Part shown: positions 18,038 through 26,868 of the stretch, one piece after another
Layout: every line of letters starts with the position of its first letter
Position numbering within the stretch: the first letter of the stretch is position 1
From: an uncultured Porphyromonadaceae bacterium
GTDB taxonomy: Bacteria; Bacteroidota; Bacteroidia; Bacteroidales; Muribaculaceae
Length of the DNA: 61,415 nucleotides
Direction of reading: 5' to 3'
Assembly: GCA_946410185.1 (NCBI GenBank)
Contig: CAMJZI010000006.1
Coordinates: forward strand, 1-61,415
Notes under the pieces: generated by a model
What the model was told of the DNA's origin: nothing
Databases searched by the model: none
The model's input: the letters and a program-made list of their open reading frames with translations, nothing else
Made by a program: the position numbers and the translations under genes

Positions 18038-19105
18038 TCAGCAGGGGAAAAGTTGCTGGCGCGTGGTAGCGGCTATCGTATTCCAGTCGTACTTTTCAAG
18101 GTCGTAGTGCCGAGGCCCGTCGGGTTTGTCGAGCAGGCGTGTGATGACAGCGCACAGCGAATCAACATTCTTAACCATGAAATAGTCCTGTTCGGGCAAT
18201 TCCACCTGGCGGGTGCCGGGGATGTCACTGCACACGATGGGCAGCCCGTAGGCCATCGCTTCGAGCAGCACCATCGGGAACCCCTCGTTGACCGACGGCA
18301 GCACAAAGGCGCGGGCGTGGCTATAGAGCTGGCGCAGGTTCTCACCTGTAGTGAATCCCGTAAAAATGACTTTTTTGCCCGTATCCAGCCGCTCCAGCAT
18401 GTCGCGGTAGGCGCTATCGTGGTCGCTGGCGCCGGCAATGACCACCTGACCGACCTGCGGCAGGCGATTGGCGGCCTCGACGAGGTATTCCAGCCCCTTC
18501 TCGGGTGTGAGACGCCCCACGGCTAGCAGGTACTCGCCCTGGCTGATACCATGCTTCTCAAGGAATGTGGTTGATTCGCTCCGGGTGACGGCATCAATGC
18601 CGTTGGGGATAAAGACGCTCTTGTCGAGTGCGCCACATTTTTCCATCTGGTACTTATTGACAAAGATGATGCGATTGCTGAAACCGAGCGACAGCTTTTC
18701 ACACTGGCGCAACAGCCAGCGGGCGGGTGCGTTCCACTTGCTGTGCTCGTAGTTGGGGCTGTGATAGGTGAGCACCACCTGCAGTCCCAACAGTCGCAGC
18801 AGCGGGGCGAACATGCCGGGCCCGATGTTGTGGATGTGGACCACGTCGGGACGGTGAAACGCGATGTGCACCACACTCAACAGCGTGTGCCACACTGCCT
18901 CAAACCCCTTGATGCGCGTCGAGGGCAGGTCGATGTACTCGATATTGGGAAACGATTGGGCCGACAGCTCGGTCAGGTAGGCGCGGCGGCGATACAGACG
19001 CACGCTCACGTCCTGCATGTGGGTATAAAGATGATAGCTGTGTGACTCTACACCACCCTGAATGCCAGGGAAACCGCGCGTGCCAATCACCGCTATCGTC
19101 TTCAT
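18038..19105 (-). CDS. Glycosyltransferase family 4 with DUF1972-like N terminus
   Basis: The start at 19105 gives MKTIAVIGTRGFPGIQGGVE, the glycine-rich opening of DUF1972/GT4 enzymes such as rhamnosyltransferases. The longer frame only adds sequence from a 9-bp repeat array. The 355-residue GT-B fold includes VVHIHNIGPGMFAPLLRLLG, LLAVGRLTPEKGLEYLVEAA and FVLPSVNEGFPMVLLEAMAY, which holds the E(x7)E donor motif. Likely adds a deoxysugar or hexose to the lipid-linked repeat unit; specificity is unknown. Confidence 0.9.
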   Translation of the reverse strand: MKTIAVIGTRGFPGIQGGVESHSYHLYTHMQDVSVRLYRRRAYLTELSAQSFPNIEYIDLPSTRIKGFEAVWHTLLSVVHIAFHRPDVVHIHNIGPGMFAPLLRLLGLQVVLTYHSPNYEHSKWNAPARWLLRQCEKLSLGFSNRIIFVNKYQMEKCGALDKSVFIPNGIDAVTRSESTTFLEKHGISQGEYLLAVGRLTPEKGLEYLVEAANRLPQVGQVVIAGASDHDSAYRDMLERLDTGKKVIFTGFTTGENLRQLYSHARAFVLPSVNEGFPMVLLEAMAYGLPIVCSDIPGTRQVELPEQDYFMVKNVDSLCAVITRLLDKPDGPRHYDLEKYDWNTIAATTRQQLFPC

Positions 19106-19120
19106 CTTTTTTCTTGAATC

Positions 19121-19156
19121 TCTAGTTGTTCTAGATGCTCTAGAATATCTAGAAGT
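19121..19156. repeat. Four 9-bp units with TCTAG core
   Basis: TCTAG occurs at 19121, 19130, 19139 and 19148, an exact 9-bp period, with variable bases between. The array fills most of the 68-bp gap between a glycosyltransferase and the radical SAM gene. Because TCTAGA is itself palindromic, strands can pair in several registers. Its period matches the arrays around 28806-29656. Confidence 0.8.
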
Positions 19157-19173
19157 ATAACTCCTAACTGATT

Positions 19174-20181
19174 TTAATCCCAGCACAGTTCCTGACCCCT
19201 GCTGATGCGCCACTTGTTCTTGAGTATCCACATGATGGGGACCCAGGGACGGCGCACCATGTCATGCCGCTCGGTGACGATAAAGGTGCAGTTGCGCTTG
19301 CAGTTGCGCACTTTCTCCATCGCCTCGCGGGCCTTGTCGCTGGCCAGAATGTTCTCCAGCGAGTCCTCCTTGATGTTACCCAGTTTCCACTCCTCGCAGC
19401 TACCGTTACAGGGCGTCACGTTGCCCCATGGGTCGATAAAGAAGAAGTCGCTCAGCGCTCCGCAGGGCGGACGGTACTCGTCGGTATCGCCACGCAGGCG
19501 ACGGTGGATCGAGCGGTTGAAGTAGGCTCGGCCATAGTCCTTCAAGCGGTCCTTGAGGTGACGACGCTTGCTGGTGAGCAGGGCTTTGACAAAGAGTTCA
19601 TGCTGGCGCAGGGCTTCCTCGCTCTCAATCTGGTTGTCCTCCTTGTGGAAATACCACGAGTTGTGGACGGCACTGTTGCCCAGCTCCACATCCAGCGCCA
19701 CGCAGAGCTCATAGAGGTGGAGCAGGTCCATGTAGTTGTCGGGCGAAATGACCACCGAGAAGCCAATGTTCTTGCACTTGGTCTTCTTCAGTTCCAGCAT
19801 CGTGCGCAGGGCATGATCAAAGCCGTCCTTAATACCGCGCTTGGCATCATTAACCTTGGGCAGGCCCTCGACGCTCACGCGGATGAGGATGTTGGGGTAC
19901 TTATTGGCGAGTTCTACAATTTTCTCGGTATTATATCCATTGGTACTCAACTCCAGCAGACGGGACTTGGGGTACAGGATTTCAAAAATCTTATCGATGT
20001 CGTGGCGCAATGTAGGCTCGCCGCCCGTGATGTTGATGCGCAACCCCGCGGGCAGATTCTCATAATAAGAGGCGTCTATTTCTTCACTGGGGTTGGTCTG
20101 GAACTTCCATATATTGCACATGTTGCACTGTGCGTTACATCTGAAAGTCGTGATCAGACTCCCCTGTATCACATTCTTCAT
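19174..20181 (-). CDS. Radical SAM protein with SPASM-like C terminus
   Basis: The start at 20181 gives MKNVIQGSLITTFRCNAQCN and 335 residues. The CxxxCxxC iron-sulfur motif is at residues 15, 19 and 22 (C-NAQ-C-NM-C). INITGGEPTLRHDI near residue 53 is the conserved GGEP strand. Further cysteines cluster in the C-terminal half (PPCGALSDF, VTPCNGSCEEW, CKRNCTF), as in SPASM auxiliary clusters. Such enzymes modify peptides or sugars by radical chemistry. Its place between two glycosyltransferases suggests a role in glycan or glycan-carrier modification, but nothing shows the substrate. Confidence 0.87.
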   Translation of the reverse strand: MKNVIQGSLITTFRCNAQCNMCNIWKFQTNPSEEIDASYYENLPAGLRINITGGEPTLRHDIDKIFEILYPKSRLLELSTNGYNTEKIVELANKYPNILIRVSVEGLPKVNDAKRGIKDGFDHALRTMLELKKTKCKNIGFSVVISPDNYMDLLHLYELCVALDVELGNSAVHNSWYFHKEDNQIESEEALRQHELFVKALLTSKRRHLKDRLKDYGRAYFNRSIHRRLRGDTDEYRPPCGALSDFFFIDPWGNVTPCNGSCEEWKLGNIKEDSLENILASDKAREAMEKVRNCKRNCTFIVTERHDMVRRPWVPIMWILKNKWRISRGQELCWD

Positions 20182-20238
20182 TGCTACCGTCAATAAGCTT
20201 TTACACTTATTTAACTTTTAGAGTCGTAAAATATTGTG

Positions 20239-20246
20239 CAAAGGTA
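20239..20246 (-). promoter_or_regulatory. -7 box (TACCTTTG) for radical SAM gene
   Basis: Minus-strand TACCTTTG fully matches TAnnTTTG, 57 bases before the ATG at 20181. A TTTG lies 23 bp upstream (20270-20273), slightly longer than the usual spacing. Confidence 0.5.
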
Positions 20247-20268
20247 ATAAAAAAACACAAACGGGATA

Positions 20269-21474
20269 TCAAAAACCGTAAATATCCCGCATCAGCGCTT
20301 GGAAATGGGGTTGGGCACCAAATCGGGCAAGTGCCTGACGGGCGATTTCTTGATGGTCCCACTCGCGCGCCATCGACATGGTGATAGCCGTCGTCATAGC
20401 CTCATTGTCAAAGGGTTGGAAGACCACACCGTTGTTCGTTTCGATGAGTTCGGGTATGCCCCCGATCTGAGAGCCGGCCACGGGAGTGCCCGCGCACAAC
20501 GACTCGACCACACTCAACGGGTTGTTCTCGTACCACTGCGAGGGTATCACGCTCAGCCTGGCACTCTTGAGCACGTTGACAACACCGGTCGCGTCGAGCA
20601 TGCCCAGAAACTCAATGTTGCCACAAGAGGCATACTTGTCGCGCAGCATGGCTTCGAGCGGTCCGCCGCCGGCCACCTTGAGGCGATAGGGCAAACGGGA
20701 TGCCACCTCGAGCAAGTCGGCTATGCCTTTCTCCTGGGACAGGCGCCCCACGTAGCAGTAATAATCCTCACGTGTAGTCGTGGCTTCAAGGGTGCGGTAT
20801 TCCTCAAACTTGACGGGATCCAGAAAATTGTTAAGCACCTTAATTTTATCGGGGTTGAAACCGCCCTGCTTCATCTTATCGGCCATGAACTCGCTGGGGC
20901 AGACAAAAAGGTCGGTATTCTTCTCCAGGTTGAGCCGATTCCATTTCACGGCCTCGATCCTCGCCACGGCGCTTGCCGCCAGCGAACCTTTCATGCATCG
21001 GTGTTTGAGGACACCCTGCCCGTTGCCCTTGAAGCACTGCTCGCAGGGCTTGCCGTCGAGCAGGCAGTCATAGCGCGGGCACAACAGCTTGTAGTCGTGC
21101 AGGGTCCACACCACGCGTGTGCCGCGCTGGTGTGCCAGCCGGCCCACGACAGGCGACAGGTAGCTGTGGATGTTGTGCAAGTGCACCACGTCGGGCTTGT
21201 ACTCGTCAAGCACGGCATTGAAGCACCTGACCACGTCATCCATGCCCAGGGTGCGGCGCAACGCATGCAGCTTGTTCCCCAAGCTGCCGCCAAAGTTCAC
21301 CTCGACAGGGAAAAGCCGCTGAAACCGCGCAGACAGGTTCTCGGGATACTGCATGGCAAACACCTCGGCCTCCACCCCGTTGTCACGCAGCAGCGCCTCG
21401 GTGTTGAGCACGACGATGCAGTCGCCACCCCGAGGATAGTAGAACTTATTGACCAGCAGAACTCTCTTTGCCAT
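20269..21474 (-). CDS. Glycosyltransferase family 4
   Basis: The 401-residue GT-B enzyme opens KRVLLVNKFYYPRGGDCIV, with the GGD acceptor loop of the family. It contains PDVVHLHNIHSYLSPVVGRL near residue 94 and a cysteine-rich stretch (LLCPRYDCLLDGKPCEQC, about 130-147) typical of one GT4 subgroup. The donor half has YCYVGRLSQEKGIADLLEVA and SVIPSQWYENNPLSVVESLC, where E-N-N-P-L-S-V-V-E gives the E(x7)E pair. Likely part of the surface glycan pathway. Confidence 0.9.
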   Translation of the reverse strand: MAKRVLLVNKFYYPRGGDCIVVLNTEALLRDNGVEAEVFAMQYPENLSARFQRLFPVEVNFGGSLGNKLHALRRTLGMDDVVRCFNAVLDEYKPDVVHLHNIHSYLSPVVGRLAHQRGTRVVWTLHDYKLLCPRYDCLLDGKPCEQCFKGNGQGVLKHRCMKGSLAASAVARIEAVKWNRLNLEKNTDLFVCPSEFMADKMKQGGFNPDKIKVLNNFLDPVKFEEYRTLEATTTREDYYCYVGRLSQEKGIADLLEVASRLPYRLKVAGGGPLEAMLRDKYASCGNIEFLGMLDATGVVNVLKSARLSVIPSQWYENNPLSVVESLCAGTPVAGSQIGGIPELIETNNGVVFQPFDNEAMTTAITMSMAREWDHQEIARQALARFGAQPHFQALMRDIYGF

Positions 21475-21519
21475 TAGCGCTCGCTTGCTGAACTCGTTTT
21501 CCCGGCTCGTTGAATCACG

Positions 21520-22623
21520 TTACACGTTGAAGCGGAAGACCACGATGTCGCCGTCCTGCATGACATACTCCTTGCCCTCGATGTGCAGTTTGCCGGCTTC
21601 TTTCACGGCAGCCTCGCTGCCGTAGTGGATGTAGTCGTCATACTTGATGATCTCGGCACGGATAAAGCCACGCTCAAAGTCGCTGTGAATGACACCCGCA
21701 CACTGCGGCGCCTTGCTGCCGCGACGGAAGGTCCATGCGCGCACCTCCTTGGGGCCGGCGGTCAGGAAGGTCTCCAGGTTCAGCAGGGCGTAGGCCGACT
21801 TGATGATGCGGTTCACACCGCTCTCCTCAAGCCCGATCTCGGCCAGGAACATCTGGCGCTCCTCGTAGTCCTCGAGCTCGGCGATCTCGCTCTCGGTCTG
21901 AGCTGCGACAACCAGGATTTGTGCATTCTCGTCCTTGACGGCCTCGCGCACAGCGTCAACATAGGCATTGCCGTTGACCGCGCTCTTGTCGTCCACGTTG
22001 CACACATAGAGGACCGGCTTGTTGGTCAGCAGGAACAACTCATGGGCGATTTTCTCCTCGTCCTTATTGAGCAGTTCCACGGTGCGGGCGCTACGGCCCT
22101 GCTCCAGGGCCTCCTTGTATCGCTTGAGCACCTCGTACTGCGCCTTGGCCTCACGGTCACCGCCGGTCTGGGCCTGCTTCTGCACACGGCTGATGCGGCT
22201 CTCGATGGTTTCAAGGTCACGCAACTGCAGCTCCAGGTCTATCACCTCCTTGTCGCGCACGGGGTCCACGGTGCCGTCGACATGGGTCACATTGTCGTCG
22301 TCAAAGCAGCGCAGCACGTGGATGATGGCATCGGTCTCACGGATGTTGCCCAGGAACTTGTTGCCCAAGCCCTCGCCTCGGCTGGCACCCTTGACCAGAC
22401 CCGCGATGTCGACAATCTCGACGGTGGTGGGCACGATGCGGGCGGGATTAACCAGCTTGGCGAGCTCGTTGAGGCGCTCGTCGGGCACGGTGATAACACC
22501 CACGTTAGGCTCGATGGTGCAGAAAGGGAAATTGGCCGACTGCGCCTTGGCATTCGACAGGCAGTTAAACAGGGTTGACTTGCCCACATTGGGCAATCCC
22601 ACGATTCCACATTGTAGTGACAT
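21520..22623 (-). CDS. ychF: Redox-regulated ATPase YchF (Obg family)
   Basis: A 367-residue OBG-family P-loop protein that prefers ATP to GTP and binds ribosomes in family members. G1 is GLPNVGKSTLFN (residues 8-19), then NFPFCTIEPNVGVITVPD (switch region) and VDIAGLVKGASRGEGLGNKF (G3). A coiled-coil insertion lies in the middle, and the TGS domain closes the protein (RGFIRAEIIKYDDYI, GKEYVMQDGDIVVFRFNV). Full family length. A housekeeping gene with its own promoter that separates the polysaccharide cluster from the maltodextrin operon. Confidence 0.97.
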   Translation of the reverse strand: MSLQCGIVGLPNVGKSTLFNCLSNAKAQSANFPFCTIEPNVGVITVPDERLNELAKLVNPARIVPTTVEIVDIAGLVKGASRGEGLGNKFLGNIRETDAIIHVLRCFDDDNVTHVDGTVDPVRDKEVIDLELQLRDLETIESRISRVQKQAQTGGDREAKAQYEVLKRYKEALEQGRSARTVELLNKDEEKIAHELFLLTNKPVLYVCNVDDKSAVNGNAYVDAVREAVKDENAQILVVAAQTESEIAELEDYEERQMFLAEIGLEESGVNRIIKSAYALLNLETFLTAGPKEVRAWTFRRGSKAPQCAGVIHSDFERGFIRAEIIKYDDYIHYGSEAAVKEAGKLHIEGKEYVMQDGDIVVFRFNV

Positions 22624-22659
22624 AGTCTATATATCTTGTTTTTATTTTATTCCAGCCTG

Positions 22660-22691
22660 CAAAGGTACACAATTCCCCGCACACCACCAAA
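22660..22691 (-). promoter_or_regulatory. Complete -33/-7 promoter of ychF
   Basis: Minus strand: TTTG at 22691-22688, a 20-bp spacer, then TACCTTTG at 22667-22660. Both boxes and the spacing match the Bacteroidales vegetative promoter. The LacI-type palindrome at 22701 lies just upstream, outside the boxes. Confidence 0.75.
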
Positions 22692-22700
22692 TGCAGCCCT

Positions 22701-22720
22701 CAATGCAATCGGTTGCATTG
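22701..22720. promoter_or_regulatory. LacI-family operator upstream of MFS-malQ-pulA
   Basis: CAATGCAATCGGTTGCATTG is a 20-bp palindrome with one mismatched pair and a central CG. Its core TGCAATCGGTTGCA fits the LacI-family consensus TGNAANCGNTTNCA at every fixed position. The centre is 62.5 bp upstream of the first base of the -7 box at 22773. The same spacing occurs at two other sites in the window. Confidence 0.8.
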
Positions 22721-22772
22721 TTTTTTTAAGCTTCACGCACATTATTTATAACAAAATTAATGTCTATTGTGT

Positions 22773-22780
22773 TATTTTTG
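22773..22780 (+). promoter_or_regulatory. -7 box (TATTTTTG) of MFS-malQ-pulA operon
   Basis: Full match to TAnnTTTG with no TTTG or TTG at the usual -33 spacing. A missing -33 element fits a promoter that needs an activator. The leader to the ATG at 22839 would be about 50 bases. Confidence 0.65.
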
Positions 22781-22838
22781 TAGGTGCTTAACTCTTAGAC
22801 AATAAAATTATAACATTATCATAAAAAATCTATTGATT

Positions 22839-24170
22839 ATGAAGACTAAACCTGATTTGAAATTCAACCAGCTGTGGAACATCAGCTTTGGATTCTTTGG
22901 AGTGCAAATTGCCTATGCATTGCAGAGCGCAAACATCAGCCGCATCTTTGCCACACTGGGTGCCGACCCCCACAACCTGAGCTACTTCTGGATCCTGCCA
23001 CCGTTGATGGGCATGGTCGTTCAACCTCTGGTGGGCTATTTTAGCGACAAGACGTGGCTGGGCCGTTGGGGCCGCCGCATCCCTTACCTGCTCATTGGCG
23101 CCACCGCAGCTGTCATCGTGATGTGTCTGCTGCCCAATGCGGGTTCGTTCGGCCTTACCGTAGCCGGCGCGATGGTATTCGGCCTGATTGCCCTTATGTT
23201 CCTTGATACCAGCATCAACATGGCCATGCAGCCCTTCAAGATGATGGTGGGTGACATGGTCAATGAGAAACAGAAGGCCAAGGCCTACTCCATCCAGTCG
23301 TTCCTGTGCAACGCGGGCTCACTGGTGGGCTATATCTTCCCGTTCCTGTTCACAGCCATCGGTATCGCCAATATCGCCCCCGAGGGTGTCGTTCCCGACA
23401 GCGTGAAGTGGTCGTTCTATGTGGGAGCGGCCATTCTCATCCTGTGTGTCATCTACACCATTAGCCATGTAAAGGAGTACACCCCCGACGAGATGGCTGA
23501 GTTTAACGCCTCTGCCAACGCCGAGGGTGGTAACAGCAAGCAAGCCTCGGCTGAGATGAGTCCGTCTCAAAAGAAGCATGCCATCCGCGTCTTCTTTGAG
23601 GTGGGTCTCGTGCAGTTCTTCTGCTGGGCCGCATTCATGTATATGTGGACCTACACCAACGGCACTATCGCCGACACCGTATGGAACACCACCGATGCCT
23701 CCAGCGAGGGTTATCAGCTGGCTGGCAACTGGGTGGGCATCCTGTTTGCCGTCCAGGCCATCGGCAGCGTGCTGTGGGCCGTCGTGCTGCCGCAGTTCAA
23801 AAACATCAAGGTGGCCTATGCCTTGAGTCTGGTCATCGGTGGTATCGGCTTTGCCATGGTGCCCTATATTCACAACCAGTACCTGCTGTTTGTGCCCTAC
23901 TTCCTCATCGGTTTCGCTTGGGCAGCTATGCTGGCCATGCCGTTCACAATGGTGACCAACGCCTTTGAGGGCAGTAGCCGCATGGGCACGGCGCTGGGCC
24001 TGTTCAACTGCACCATCTGCCTGCCTCAGATCATTGCCGCCGCCCTGGGTGGCGTGCTGCTGGCAGCCATGGGCAGTGTGCAGGGCAATATGCTTCTGTT
24101 AGCAGGCATCCTGCTCATCGTGGGAGCCGTCTGTGTATTCATCATCGAGGATAAAAAACACAAAAACTAA
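22839..24170 (+). CDS. MFS sugar transporter (SLC45/maltose-type)
   Basis: The 443-residue protein has twelve hydrophobic helices and starts at the ATG at 22839 (MKTKPDLKFNQLWNISFGFF). The loop after helix 2 reads VGYFSDKTWLGRWGRRIPYL, the MFS G-x-x-S-D-x-x-x-x-R-W-G-R-R motif seen in SLC45 sucrose and maltose carriers. As the first gene of an operon with malQ and pulA, it most likely carries maltose or maltodextrins across the inner membrane. A LacI-type operator precedes it. Confidence 0.88.
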   Translation: MKTKPDLKFNQLWNISFGFFGVQIAYALQSANISRIFATLGADPHNLSYFWILPPLMGMVVQPLVGYFSDKTWLGRWGRRIPYLLIGATAAVIVMCLLPNAGSFGLTVAGAMVFGLIALMFLDTSINMAMQPFKMMVGDMVNEKQKAKAYSIQSFLCNAGSLVGYIFPFLFTAIGIANIAPEGVVPDSVKWSFYVGAAILILCVIYTISHVKEYTPDEMAEFNASANAEGGNSKQASAEMSPSQKKHAIRVFFEVGLVQFFCWAAFMYMWTYTNGTIADTVWNTTDASSEGYQLAGNWVGILFAVQAIGSVLWAVVLPQFKNIKVAYALSLVIGGIGFAMVPYIHNQYLLFVPYFLIGFAWAAMLAMPFTMVTNAFEGSSRMGTALGLFNCTICLPQIIAAALGGVLLAAMGSVQGNMLLLAGILLIVGAVCVFIIEDKKHKN

Positions 24171-24186
24171 AAAACCATAATCAATC

Positions 24187-26868
24187 ATGAAAGTAAGATT
24201 CAATATAGAGTACGGCACCATCTATGGCGAGAATCTTGTGCTCAACATACTGGACAAGTCCGATGCTGCCAAGGTGACCAGCCATGCCATGAAATCGGCC
24301 AGCGACAAGGCTTGGAAGTGTGACCTGGATGTCCCAGCCAAGGCCGGGACCATTGATTACTATTACAGTGTGGAACGCGACGGCAAGCAACTGCGCCACG
24401 AGTGGATGGTCATTCCCCACCGCCTGGATTTGAACGCCGCCAAAGCCAACCGCTATATCACCTATGACCACTGGAACGACATGCCTGACGACAGTTACCT
24501 GTACAGCTCGGCCTTTACCGACTGTGTGGCACTGCGCACCCAACAGGCCGTTGCCAAGTGTAAATCGGCCACCATCGTGCAGCTCAAGGTGAGAGCGCCG
24601 CAGTTGCGCACCGGCGAGGTCATGGGCATCGTGGGCAACGAGCCCGTATTGGGCGACTGGAACGAGAAGAAGGCTCTGAAAATGACCGAACACAACCACA
24701 ACGAGTGGGTCATTTCGCTCGACGGCACCACGTTCAAGAAGGCCTTCATCGAGTTCAAATTCGTCATCATGGGCTCCAAGGACAAGGCGGCCATCTGGGA
24801 GACGGGTGACAACCGCACGGTCCTGCTGCCGGTTCTCAAGGAGGGCGAGCACATTGTCTATGAATTGCAACAGGCCTATTTCCCTCTCTATCCCGTCAAG
24901 CTGGCAGGCACCGTGGTGCCCATCTTCTCGCTGCGCAGCGAGGGCAGCTTCGGCGTGGGCGACTTTGGCGACCTCAAGCTCATGGTGGACTGGGTGGCCA
25001 GCACCGGTCAGCGTGCCCTGCAGGTGCTCCCCATCAACGACACCACCATTACCCACAGCTGGAGTGACAGCTACCCCTACAACAGCATCAGCATCTATGC
25101 CCTGCACCCGCAGTATATGGACCTGCGCCAGTTGCCCAAGCTTGCCGACAAGAAACGCGCCGCCGAGTTTGAGAAACTGCGCAAGGAGCTGAACGAGTTG
25201 TCCCAGATTGACTATGAGCGCGTGAACAATGCCAAGCGCGAATATATCAAGCTGCTTTTTGAACAGGAAGGGGCCGAGGTGCTCAAGAGCGACGAGTTCA
25301 AGACGTTCTTCACTGCCAATCAGGACTGGCTGGTGCCCTATGCTGCCTTCTGCCACTATCGCGACATGTATGGGACATCGACCTTTGCCAAGTGGCCCTC
25401 TCATCACACCTTCAGCGACGAGGAGCGAGCCTCGATGGCCAATCCTCGCACCAAGGCCTTCAAGGAGGTCGCCCAGTGGTATTACATCCAGTATTACCTG
25501 GACAAGCAGATGCACGCTGCCCACGAGTATGCCCAGAGCAAGCACGTCATCCTCAAGGGTGACATCCCCATCGGCATCAGCCGCGACAGCGTGGAGGCCT
25601 GGGTCGAGCCCAAGTACTTCAACCTGAACGGGCAAGCCGGTGCTCCGCCCGATGCTTTCTCGACCAATGGCCAGAACTGGGGCTTCCCGACCTATAATTG
25701 GGACGTGATGCTCTCCGACGGTTGCCAGTGGTGGGTGAAGCGTTTCCGCAAGATGGCGCAGTACTTCGATGCCTACCGTATCGACCACGTGCTGGGCTTC
25801 TTCCGCATCTGGGAAATTCCCATCAATGCCGTGCATGGCCTGCTGGGCCAGTTCTCGCCCTCGCTGGGCATGAGTGCCGACGAGATCCGCAGCTATGGCC
25901 TCAACTTCCAGGAGAAGCTGATGACCGAACCGTTCATTGCCGACTGGGTGCTGGAACGCGTCTTTGGACGTCTGGCCGACACGGTGCGCGAGAAATATGT
26001 CGAGCGCGTCCATGACGATATCTACCGCATGAGGCCCGAGTATGACACCCAGCGCAAGGTCGAGGCCGCCTTCAAGGGCAAGACCAGCGAGGAGGACATC
26101 TGGCTGCGCGACGGCCTGTATGCCCTCATCAGCGATGTGCTTTTTGTTCGCGACCGCAAGAATCCCGCTCTGTACCATCCGCGCATCTCGGTACAGTTCG
26201 ACTTCATCTACGAGGCACTCTACGACAACGACAAGGCGGCCTTCAACAAGCTCTATAATGAGTACTTCTACCACCGCAACAACGACTTCTGGTACCACGA
26301 GGCCATGAAAAAGTTGCCGCGGCTGGTTCAGGCCACACGCATGCTCGTTTGCGCCGAGGACCTGGGCATGGTGCCCGACTGCGTGCCCTGGGTGATGAAC
26401 GAGTTGCGCATCTTGAGTCTCGAAATCCAGTCGATGCCCAAGGACAACCACATCAAGTTTGGCAACCTGAATGCCAACCCCTACCGCAGCGTGGCCACCA
26501 TCTCGACCCACGACATGCCCACGATGAGGCAATGGTGGGACGAGGACTGGGACCGCACCCAGGAGTACTACAGCACGTCGCTATGGCATAGCGGTGCCGC
26601 GCCCCATCCGCTGCCTGGATGGCTCGCCGACGAAATGGTGCGCGCCCACTTGGCTTGTCCGTCGATGCTGTGCCTGCTCTCGCTGCAGGACTGGCTGGCC
26701 ATCGACGAGAAGATGCGCCTCGAGGATGCCGATGCCGAGCGCATCAACATCCCGGCCAATCCCCGCCACTACTGGCGCTACCGCATGCACATGACAATCG
26801 AGCAACTGATGAGGTCGAGTGAATTTAACGGCCACGTGAAGAAACTGATTGAACAAAACGGACGGTGA
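24187..26868 (+). CDS. malQ: 4-alpha-glucanotransferase, GH77 (DPE2-like)
   Basis: Transfers glucan segments from maltose or malto-oligosaccharides to acceptors, releasing glucose. At 893 residues it is much longer than E. coli MalQ. Two N-terminal starch-binding (CBM20-like) modules occupy about residues 1-110 and 130-235 (MGIVGNEPVLGDWNEKKALK). The GH77 domain starts near 245 (VVPIFSLRSEGSFGVGDFGD) and has an internal insertion. Catalytic motifs are AYRIDHVLGFFRIWEIP, LVCAEDLGMVPDC and STHDMPTMRQWWDED. This layout matches plant DPE2 and Bacteroides homologues. The stop overlaps the pulA start (TGATG). No signal peptide: cytoplasmic. Confidence 0.94.
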   Translation: MKVRFNIEYGTIYGENLVLNILDKSDAAKVTSHAMKSASDKAWKCDLDVPAKAGTIDYYYSVERDGKQLRHEWMVIPHRLDLNAAKANRYITYDHWNDMPDDSYLYSSAFTDCVALRTQQAVAKCKSATIVQLKVRAPQLRTGEVMGIVGNEPVLGDWNEKKALKMTEHNHNEWVISLDGTTFKKAFIEFKFVIMGSKDKAAIWETGDNRTVLLPVLKEGEHIVYELQQAYFPLYPVKLAGTVVPIFSLRSEGSFGVGDFGDLKLMVDWVASTGQRALQVLPINDTTITHSWSDSYPYNSISIYALHPQYMDLRQLPKLADKKRAAEFEKLRKELNELSQIDYERVNNAKREYIKLLFEQEGAEVLKSDEFKTFFTANQDWLVPYAAFCHYRDMYGTSTFAKWPSHHTFSDEERASMANPRTKAFKEVAQWYYIQYYLDKQMHAAHEYAQSKHVILKGDIPIGISRDSVEAWVEPKYFNLNGQAGAPPDAFSTNGQNWGFPTYNWDVMLSDGCQWWVKRFRKMAQYFDAYRIDHVLGFFRIWEIPINAVHGLLGQFSPSLGMSADEIRSYGLNFQEKLMTEPFIADWVLERVFGRLADTVREKYVERVHDDIYRMRPEYDTQRKVEAAFKGKTSEEDIWLRDGLYALISDVLFVRDRKNPALYHPRISVQFDFIYEALYDNDKAAFNKLYNEYFYHRNNDFWYHEAMKKLPRLVQATRMLVCAEDLGMVPDCVPWVMNELRILSLEIQSMPKDNHIKFGNLNANPYRSVATISTHDMPTMRQWWDEDWDRTQEYYSTSLWHSGAAPHPLPGWLADEMVRAHLACPSMLCLLSLQDWLAIDEKMRLEDADAERINIPANPRHYWRYRMHMTIEQLMRSSEFNGHVKKLIEQNGR

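Noticed and set aside
18038-19231. Longer N terminus for the GT4 protein starting at 19231
   Set aside because: The extra 42 residues are translated from the 9-bp repeat array and overlap the end of the radical SAM gene; family homology begins at 19105.
24181-26532. 783-codon antisense open frame opposite malQ
   Set aside because: Same shadow effect; the sense frame encodes full GH77 motifs and the antisense product has no family features.
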